Part shown: positions 54,047-64,000 of the stretch, piece by piece
How positions within the stretch are numbered: position 1 is the first letter of the stretch
Layout: every line of letters begins with the position of its first letter
From: Epiperipatus broadwayi
Lineage: Eukaryota > Onychophora > Udeonychophora > Euonychophora > Peripatidae
Length of the DNA: 64,000 nucleotides
Direction: 5' to 3'
Assembly (NCBI GenBank): GCA_028023455.1
Contig: JAQFVV010012968.1
Coordinates: 219,501 to 283,500 of the forward strand
The notes under the pieces: generated by a model
The model's database searches: none
Seen by the model: the letters and a program-made list of their open reading frames with translations, nothing else
What the model was told of the DNA's origin: nothing
Position numbers and translations under genes: made by a program

Positions 54047-54358
54047 ATGAGAGTTGATCAAACATTTTATTTGATTTTTGTTTTAGAAATCATTGATAAT
54101 TGTGGATATGTAAAAAAAAATACTATGTACCGATCAAAACATGTTGATTTATCTAACATGAGTTGGAACTCAAAAAATGTACTTCAAACTCACTCAAACC
54201 CTAGATTTACGTCAGGGACCAACCTGAATTTGAACCCACTCCTTAAGCCCCAGATCAAACACCTAATGGATAACATAACAATGATGGTGCATGAGAGTTT
54301 ATTTTTAAATCTGGATACCAGCAGAGCAGAGAAGACAATGAGACTTAATATTAACTAA
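54047..54358 (+). CDS. Unrecognised open frame, 103 codons
   Basis: The second half (SNPRFTSGTNLNLNPLLKPQ) lies in DNA less AT-rich than the surroundings. No family is recognised. It could be an exon, a fossil ORF or chance. There is no supporting promoter or splice evidence. Confidence 0.2.
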   Translation: MRVDQTFYLIFVLEIIDNCGYVKKNTMYRSKHVDLSNMSWNSKNVLQTHSNPRFTSGTNLNLNPLLKPQIKHLMDNITMMVHESLFLNLDTSRAEKTMRLNIN

Positions 54359-56780
<2,422 letters not shown>

Positions 56781-57075
56781 TAACCGCTAATTAACCTTTT
56801 CGATGTTAGTTACGGAGACGCCACGTCTTTTGAAAAATTTTTGTCTGTATGCGACGCGATGCGATGCGTTTAATGGTTGCATGCGCCATCTCTTGGTCAA
56901 TTTTGGTCGCAATTTCTTCATTTTAGACTTATTTGATAGGAAATTCAATGCTTTCAATTTTAGTTCTAAAAACATCCGCATATAGCATTATACTTTTTTC
57001 AAAAAAATCAATAATTTTGACAGCCGACTTGTTACACCTTTCTGTCTTTGTTCTCTGATTGGATACTACCAAATC

Positions 57076-57500
57076 TTCTAGGCGTGTTTCTAAATGACAG
57101 ATTCACAAACGAGCAACACTAACAAAGACAATTCACGTTATACACATTCGTAATGATTTTGTTGTAATAATTACATTTATTGCAATTTTTCATGTTCACA
57201 AATAATAAAATATAGTTCTCTATCAAAATATAAAGTTTGACTCGGAAAATTTTAAATATTAGAAGAAAAATACATTTGGAGAAATATCCGTAACAAAAAA
57301 TAATTATTGCTACATAACGTAATCAGGAAATTCCTAAGGCGTGTTTCTAAATGAAGATTCAGACACGACAACGAAGCTGTGTACGTTCGTAATTGAAGTA
57401 AATAATAACATCTATCATAATTTTTTACATTCATAAATAAGATTTGATGTTACTTTATGGAAATATAAAGTTTGATTTGGAAAATTTTAAATTTTACAAG
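57076..57500. repeat. Diverged tandem duplication, about 257-bp period
   Basis: AGGCGTGTTTCTAAATGA at 57080 recurs at 57337, followed in both copies by an ATATAAAGTTTGA, TCGGAAAATTTTAAAT-like end. Gaps and substitutions show it is old. Confidence 0.75.
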
Positions 57501-57801
57501 AGAAATAAGCAAACTGGAAATAAAAAGAGAATTACTCGACCGCTGTTGATCTGAATAACGGCACAATCATTGGTTGAGTTATAATTCTTTTGTTTTACTG
57601 CTAACTATTTTTTACACATTTTTTTTATATTTTTTGACAGTTATTAACATTATTTTTATTTTTTCGTTACATTTAACCAATTTGAATCTAAAATTATTTA
57701 ATTTTTAGAAGCTGAATTAAAAAAATTCTGTGTATTTTAGATTAATATTTTAACAAAAGAACTGATTGCAAATGACACAGACCAATCACATTGTTCTCAG
57801 A

Positions 57802-57867
57802 TTTAAGTAGAGGGCCACTAGCTAAAAGAATCAGTTTAAGTAGAGGGCCAATAGCTAAAATCTTCAG
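57802..57867. repeat. 33-bp tandem duplication
   Basis: TTTAAGTAGAGGGCCACTAG at 57802 recurs at 57835 as TTTAAGTAGAGGGCCAATAG. Confidence 0.9.
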
Positions 57868-58560
57868 TGAAAGGGTTAAATCATTGGTTGTATGAGGTAA
57901 AAAATCAAAGCTTTTAATTGGCCAAGTCACAAACTGAAGACAAAGCCAATTGTTAAAATATATTCACTTATAATACTAAATTAACCTCAGATTCGTTTAT
58001 AAAAAGTATATTTATAATTTATAAGGTTATAAAAATGAATGAAAGTTTTTTCAAAAATAAAAAATTGCTATTTATTTATTATAAAATATTCAACTTCGGC
58101 AAATATAAAGCAACTTGCAAACAACGGAGTGGTAACGTGAATGCTCTTTTTTCAATTTTACATCATAGAAAAGTAAATTTTCTTTTTGTTAAATCTTAAA
58201 TATTTTTCAAAAATAATTTTGTTTTTTTAGTATATAATGTAAAAATGATTTTAATTTCTCAGGTTATACTTAAATCATACCTTAAATCATATTCGAAATG
58301 AAAAATCTCAGCGTTTTGCTTTATTTTCTTTGATCAGGCAGTTTCTTTGTTCTTTCCAGCCAATCAGAATGTCTTTGTCGGCTGAGAGCCAGCTGACATC
58401 CAATCACTGAGAAGTTTACTTCTTTGTTTAGGTTTAGAGGCCGTTTTATTGATTTTTTACTTGTAAAATCATTCAGAAGAGGGCACCATCATATAGAGCT
58501 TTTAAAAATCTAATCAATAACTGTCAAACGAATATTCTAGCGTTAAAAATAAGGGAATTA

Positions 58561-60874
58561 GAGTGACGTCAACTGCTTACGAGAGGTCTCGTAAAAGACA
58601 CGCTAAAGATTAATCTTAATCCTCATTTTATTTTAGAAAAAACTTTAATTAAAAATTCCTTCCCAAGATTAAAACAATATTATATTTCCAACCCTTTAAT
58701 TATTTTTGGACAATTAGCAATTGCATCTTCCAACTTGGATTTTGACAAAATATACAATTTAATAGGAAAAACAATTTAAAAAGAAAAAGTTTTAAAATGA
58801 CATATAATAAAATACTTTAAAAATATCAATATTTTGTTAGTATGTTTGCTTCTGTATATATATTTGAGCCACACTTATGTACTTTAATAAAAAAGAATTA
58901 ATAATAATTAAAAATGTTATTTAAAAGTTAAAATTTTATAACTTAGGCATGTATCTCATTAATATATGTAAAATATATATGCATGACTAAAGCAGCAGTA
59001 TGGGATATAGGGTTTAAACATAGGTTAGTAGATAGAACCATGAAGCTCAATCTTAAGCTAAAATTGACTGCTTCAATAGTCAATAATATTTTAATTTTAA
59101 AGGCATGTTATTTACTAGATAAGTTCAAACATACTGGTATACATCGAAATAATGTACTTCTTTATTGTGTAATTGCCATTATTTTCTTAAATTATTGTCT
59201 GTTACATGTGATTTATAAAATAATTTGAAGTTTGAGATTTTGTTTTGTAAATTCAGTATAAGTCATCTCATAGTAAATTTGATTTTCCCTTATATATAAG
59301 CGCAAATTGTTTGAATTTTTTTCAGAAGTAAAATAATTGTATTAGAGCAATATATAATGATTATAAATAACAGTAGAACATATCAATATGATTGAGCAGT
59401 TTGGCTTTTTTTCAGGAGTAATAAAATTTCTATTTTTATTATTTATAATATTTTAGATTTTTTAATATACATATCTAGTTAGGAAAAAATTAAGAGGTAA
59501 CCACTTTTCATCTATTAGCTGTCTACAATACTGAATCATGAATATTTATATGTTTCTTACTGGCAGTTTTAACAATATTATAGATCATTGGTTTGAAGAT
59601 TATAAGTTATTTTATTGTAATACTTTATTGTCTATTGCCTCGATGTACTTTCAAACTAAGAACATTTACACCAAGTGTTATTATCCTATTATCTATTCAC
59701 TCATTCTGCATTTATGTACGCACACACGCACACGAGTATATTGTATTTTCATTGTTGAAAACAGTATTTCACTACAAATTTTTAATGTAAATACAGTTCT
59801 GTTGTTAATCTTTTAGTTAATGAAAGTTAACATTGATATCTGTATTTCAATTATCATTACAATTCTTTATAATAAACAAGAACAAATAAAAGTCCACAGA
59901 ATGATTAAACTTCAAAATAAAAACATAATTAATAAAGAGGAAGCTCTAAAAAATATTTTTATAAAAATTGAAAATAAAAAAAAATAGAGATTAGATAATT
60001 GAAAATAAAAGTCTCTGCAACTTAATGCATTTTCATTTTAATTAATCAATCGTAATTAAACACATTTCTCTTTTACTATGAAAACGGAAATTAAAGTTGG
60101 ATAAATTTCATCTTGTATCCCTACGTTTCTTTTAAATGTCTATTAAATCAACAAATACAATGAAACAAAGAAATAATTAAAACAAATAAATAAACATTAT
60201 AAAAATTATTTTTCTAAAAGCTGCATTAAAGTAAATAAAAATATTTACCTCTAACGTCAAATCACCCATCAATATTTTAACAGTTAAATATTTTTTTTAA
60301 TTAAAATAAAAATCTTTTAATTAAATGCTACTTTAATTGCTAAACTGTTTGCTTTCAATTATTTTTGAGAAATGATGTTCTTGGAATTAAAGGTCAATTG
60401 TTCAAATGAAGTAGAAAAATGCAAACATGTCATTTTTTTAATAATAGAACTGAAATGAATTGTTTATTAAAAATTGAAGATTTTGATAAAAGCTTTTGAA
60501 AATATATTGATATTTAATTAATTTAATTTCAAAAACAAATGTAAATTATTAAAACAAACCAATAGCCATAAACTATTCTAGAAGACTCTTTGGCAATGTC
60601 ATTTGTTATATATTGTACATTAGTACTAGGTTCGAATGATTGAATGTAGATGTTAGATATATTCTATTCAGTATTCAAAAAATATCTAAACTACAATGCT
60701 TTGAGACGGTAAAAAATTAAGTCATTGTCATGTTGCTATATCTGTTTTCAATAGAGAAATGAAATATCAGAATTTAAATGTTCTGCACAAGTATAAGGAC
60801 AGATAGATTTCAAATATTTTTTATTTGGTACGCTATTATTAAATGTTTTGATGATACTAGTAGGCAAATCTAAT
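58561..60874. other. Unassigned AT-rich DNA
   Basis: Open frames of 60-92 codons (58983-59228, 59538-59816) have hydrophobic or low-complexity composition and no recognisable family. No RNA gene was seen. Confidence 0.5.
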
Positions 60875-60982
60875 GAAATATGCTTTTTTTTTTCTCGTGT
60901 GTCAAAAGTGAACCCGAGACAACTGCTTGTAGGCAGCTGTGCTGACCACTCGACCACCAACACTTGACAGAAATATGCTTTT
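60875..60982 (-). mobile_element. Short tRNA-derived SINE with 13-bp target duplication
   Basis: On the minus strand the core (60969-60888) reads as a tRNA-like head: A-box-like TGGTCGAGTGGTCAGC, an AGCTGC/GCAGTT anticodon-like stem and a B-box-like CGGGTTCACTTTT, then TGACACACGAG and an A10 run. Perfect GAAATATGCTTTT repeats flank it (60875-60887 and 60970-60982). Confidence 0.8.
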
Positions 60983-61114
60983 AAAAATAATTATAATCTT
61001 ATAAACATTTATTTATATATGAAGTAATCTAAAGGTGAACAAATGTTATAGAAAATATTTTAGTTACTGAGGGCAAAATAATGTGATAAAATGAATATTA
61101 TAGTATACATTTCC

Positions 61115-61372
61115 TTTAATTGATGAAATATATGCAATATATGTGGGGTTCAAAGTCAGACTTTCACACGACTTACAACTCTCAGTGCCATTTTACATTG
61201 CTAACCCACCTGATCACACACATGTTGAAAAGATAAATAATCACCAATATACGTATTTCATGCTAAATCAACAGTCATCAGTTGGTCCAGATTACCATTT
61301 CCACACATATATACAATCAGCACTCAGTTTTATATTAAGATAGTCAATCTTCATACTTTAATTTAATTGATG
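61115..61372 (-). mobile_element. Complete hammerhead SINE, 236 bp, 11-bp target duplication
   Basis: TTTAATTGATG lies on both sides (61115-61125 and 61362-61372), fixing the ends. On the minus strand the element begins TTAAAGTATGAAGATTG, has a hammerhead at 61286-61243, a tRNA-like region with a degraded B box (GACTTTGAACCCC), and an AT-rich tail. It aligns along its length with the right-arm copy at 51178-51410. The target duplication shows insertion as a discrete unit by retroposition. Confidence 0.85.
61243..61286 (-). ncRNA. Hammerhead ribozyme in SINE, second copy
   Basis: Stem I ACCAA/UUGGU is perfect, core CUGAUGA and GAA are intact, stem III is AUACGUAU and the triplet is AUA. Stem II is weaker (C-U mismatch at its base, U-G wobble inside). 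Confidence 0.75.
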
Positions 61373-62785
61373 TGAAAAATTGTGAACTTGATTACATTTC
61401 ATTTTATATCTAATTCCGTTAAAAAACAATTAAAAATTAATTCTGAAAATTTGTAATAGTTCGGTTTTATAAACTTTGACAACTTACTAAATTGGCTATT
61501 TTTTTTTGAAGATACATTTGTTTAAAAATTATTTTTGACGATATTAATGAAACCTACTTTTTAAATTTAATGTTAGCTTAATTAATAAATTCTACAGAAT
61601 TTAATTAATAATAATAATTTGTTCATCTAATTCTACAATTTGATTATGTTTTATGACTTCTATATATGTATTCAAGTTTTTGTTTATTATCAGTGTACCA
61701 TCATTTCAACTATATAATAATATCACATCTATTTGTTAACACAGAAATGTAGGCTACCTTCTCTCAGCATAAATGCAATTTGGATCCAGATTATTTTTCA
61801 AGTGAGTTAAATATAAACTCATGGAGTAATTTAAGTTTCTATATATATATCAAATATATATAAAACTAATTTTGTGTATATATTGTATCCTTTCCTTAAT
61901 GGAAAAACTACTGAACAAAAAGAATCTGGCTAACTGTGATAACAATAATGTATTACAGTTAAATTATATAAACAATGACTATTAAAATAATACTGTTTTG
62001 ACTAGCTCAAGATGCACTCCTAAGATACAATATCTAATAAAACAATATTTTTAATAATTAAATGTAAGAAATTTAATAAATAAATATAATACAATTTATA
62101 TTTACAATTAATAATTAGGGTTCCAATTTTAATACTTAATCTATTCATTTCAATAATGAATTCAATTTAAACTAGCTCAAGATTATAAACAAATAAAGTT
62201 CTATCAAAATAACAAATATAATTATGAAACATTCTGCTTGAGACAGTCAGTAAGGTACACTGACATAAACATTGAGAATACATTCTAAAAGATACACTAC
62301 CAATGGCATAAGAATATTACTGTACCAAATTCACATAACTAAACTATCATGTAATACTCTTATAACTGTAAAATACACATATAATAATGCTAAAATATGA
62401 TTTATAAATTTATTACAGAAATAATAAAGTAATTACTTAATATCCCATTAATAAAATATTAAACAATAACTTTACTCATCATCTTTCAATAAGAAATTTA
62501 CAATTCTCCAAAATAATAATAATAATAATCACAGGTTCATTTCTAACAAATTAATAACTAAATGAATTAATTAATTACCACTTTGTAGTTAAATATGATG
62601 AGGGATTTTACAAGATATTTAACTACTCTTACAAAGTAAGTACAACACTAATCAACTAAAATAACTTAATGACTCTCAACATTAAATCTACTTAATAATT
62701 AAACTTTAATAATAAAAAATGTATATAATATAATAACATTTTAAGTATGCATTGCACAATCTCTCTTTATTTAATATATATATAT
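61373..62785. repeat. AT-rich DNA with a diverged relative of the large repeat
   Basis: On the minus strand, GGTACAGTAATATTCTTATG, GTGTATCTTTTAGAATGTAT and AAAATCCCTCATCATA in 62240-62620 resemble parts of the large repeats at 42.8-43.1 kb and 44.5-44.8 kb. Ends could not be placed. The remainder is unassigned. TA tracts occur near 61845 and 62775. Confidence 0.4.
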
Positions 62786-63192
62786 ATATCATCATCAACC
62801 ATTATCACTCCACTGCAGGATGAAGGTCTCTCCAAGTTTAATCCATCTTTTCCAATATTTAGCCTCCCTTTTCCACAACACCCCTGCACACTTTCTTATT
62901 TCATCCATCCATCTCACATGTGGTCTCTTTCTGGGTCTTTTACAATCTCTTGGAATCCAGTTTCAAATTTCAATTCTCTATCTATTATCATTTCTTCTAG
63001 CAATATGTCCATCCCAACTCCATTTCAATCTTTTAATTTTTTCAATAAGGTCAGTAACACATGTGGTTGTCTTACCCATACATTGCGTTTTTGATCTCTT
63101 CTTGTTACTCCCAACATACATCTCTCCATACTCCTTTGAGTAGTCTGAAGTCTCTGTATTGCTCTTCTATTAAGTGTCCAAGTCTCAGATCC

Positions 63193-63414
63193 CTAAGTAA
63201 GAACTGGTAAAACACATTTGTTAAAAACCATTCTTTTCAAACACATAGGCATATTTCCTTTTAGTATCAAGTTATTTCTACCAAAAGCACTCCAACCAAG
63301 TTTAATTCTATGATTAATTTCCTCCATTATGTTTCCATCTGTATTAATAATCTGACCTAGGTATTTGTAACTGTTAACTTCTTCTAATTCTTCATAATCA
63401 ATCTTTATTTTCAT
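63193..63414 (-). pseudogene. RTE-like LINE, post-RT segment
   Basis: Reads MKIKIDYEELEEVNSYKYLG, HRIKLGWSAFGRNN and FNKCVLPVLT, the conserved region after the catalytic domain, then a stop where the family usually has Tyr-Gly (LTYGSETW). The continuation SETWTLNRR is legible after the stop, as are MERCMLGVTRRD and further fragments down to about 62900. Confidence 0.8.
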
Positions 63415-63470
63415 ATTTTGAGCAAATCAATTAAACATTACTTTAATCTTTGCAACATTTATCTTTAGTC

Positions 63471-64000
63471 CTACTTTTCTACTTTCATCAACTCCTGCAA
63501 CATTTCCTGCAGCTCTGAAGCATTATTTGCAAAAACAAGTACATCATCTGCAAAATCTAAATGACTTAAATACTCTCCATTTACTTTCATTCCTTTAGTT
63601 TCCCATTTTAATCCACAAAATATTTCTTGCAGCACTGCTGTAAAAAGTTTTGGAGATATGGAGTCACCTTGCCTTACACCTTTCTCAATGTTGATTTTTC
63701 CAGTATCATTATGTAATCTAATTGTTGCTGTTGCATTTTTATAAATATTCTTTAAAATATGACAATATCCTGGATCTATACCTTGATGATCCAATGCTTT
63801 AATCACTGAAGAAATGTGTATAGAATCAAATGCCTTTTCATAATCTACAAATCCAAAACATAATGACAACTCATATTCATTTGTCCTTTCTATGACTTCT
63901 CTCAATACCTGGATATGATCTATTGTACTAAAACCACTTTTAAATCCAGCTAGTTCTCTTGCTTGGTGGAAATCCAAAGTTCTCTGTAGACGAGTAAAGT
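63471..64000 (-). CDS. RTE-like reverse transcriptase domain, partial
   Basis: The frame is open from the window edge to the stop near 63471, at least 168 codons. It shows the family order: LDFHQARE then AGFKSGFSTIDHI, motif A YEKAFDS (catalytic Asp), motif B VRQGDSISPKLF and motif C HLDFADDVLVF (catalytic Asp pair). This enzyme copies LINE RNA at a nicked target. The upstream endonuclease would lie outside the window. The frame stops after MLQELMKVEK, and the thumb region continues at 63193-63414 in another frame, so this copy is probably not functional as a whole. Confidence 0.85.
   Translation of the reverse strand, partial: FTRLQRTLDFHQARELAGFKSGFSTIDHIQVLREVIERTNEYELSLCFGFVDYEKAFDSIHISSVIKALDHQGIDPGYCHILKNIYKNATATIRLHNDTGKINIEKGVRQGDSISPKLFTAVLQEIFCGLKWETKGMKVNGEYLSHLDFADDVLVFANNASELQEMLQELMKVEK

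Larger units (their letters stand above)
56781..58560. other. CpG-retaining region with local duplications
   Basis: CpGs cluster at 56805-56890 (GACGCGATGCGATGCG) and 58130-58600 in a window otherwise nearly free of them. Opposite-strand frames at 56787-56985 (64 and 60 codons) have no recognised family. CCAATCAGA-like motifs occur at about 57052 (reverse), 58361 and 58400. It may be a promoter-like or host regulatory segment, or an old repeat related to 47.9-48.5 kb. Confidence 0.35.
62788..64000 (-). mobile_element. RTE-like LINE, 3' part, continues beyond window
   Basis: Second copy of the family at 32252-35031, entering from the right edge and ending at GATGATGAT next to a TA tract at 62788. 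The reverse transcriptase segment is intact up to 63471, after which frames are broken by a few changes. It is younger than the first copy, judging by its intact catalytic box. Confidence 0.85.

Noticed and set aside
61143-61343. 66-codon frame resembling those at 51 kb
   Set aside because: It is the antisense reading of the hammerhead SINE.
62747-63143. Plus-strand frames of 107-115 codons
   Set aside because: Antisense shadows of the 3' end of the second RTE-like LINE.

Overview
This window is AT-rich eukaryotic (animal-type) DNA with no gene that can be recognised as a normal host protein-coding gene. It is dense in simple repeats ((TA)n, (TAA)n, (TAG)n, (TCTA)n), tRNA-derived SINEs, MITE-like inverted repeats, RTE-type LINEs with apurinic-type endonuclease and reverse transcriptase, Penelope-like (GIY-YIG) elements and hammerhead-ribozyme repeats. 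That mix fits an invertebrate metazoan genome. The species or phylum cannot be settled from the sequence alone.

Layout. 1-9.9 kb: end of a large repeat family at the left edge, then unassigned AT-rich DNA with microsatellites and small tandem duplications. 9.9-11.7 kb: a TIR-bounded element with an internal higher-order tandem repeat. 16.15-17.80 kb: two head-to-head arrays of a 414-bp repeat, each array carrying two hammerhead ribozymes exactly 414 bp apart (a retrozyme locus), followed at 17.83 kb by the 3' end of a Penelope-like element. 22.07-23.65 kb: a LINE ORF2 C-terminal fragment between two long (TAA)n arrays. 28.4 kb: a TTAA-flanked MITE. 31.2-35.0 kb: a zinc-knuckle (LINE ORF1-like) relic, then a decayed RTE-like LINE on the minus strand. 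36.4 kb: a SINE. 38-38.2 kb: another MITE. 39-47.7 kb: two inverted copies of a large non-coding element with TGTRCCC...GGGTACA ends set in (TA)n. 50.7-51.65 kb: a palindrome built from a second hammerhead-bearing family, this one SINE-like. 52.3-54.0 kb: a head-to-head pair of Penelope-like 3' halves with GIY-YIG domains. 56.8-58.6 kb: a CpG-retaining stretch with tandem duplications. 61.1-61.4 kb: a complete 236-bp hammerhead SINE with a perfect 11-bp target duplication. 62.8-64 kb: a second RTE-like LINE running off the right edge, with an intact reverse transcriptase FADD motif.

How the parts relate. The main biological theme is self-cleaving RNA in small retroelements. The 414-bp arrays could be transcribed and cut into unit-length RNAs. 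The 236-bp element joins a hammerhead to a tRNA-like region with a Pol III B box. Penelope-like remnants, whose relatives are known to carry hammerheads, lie nearby. RTE-like LINEs and Penelope-like elements are possible sources of the reverse transcriptase that moved the small elements; this is inference. All coding remnants are retroelement-derived, mostly frameshifted and probably inactive as they stand.
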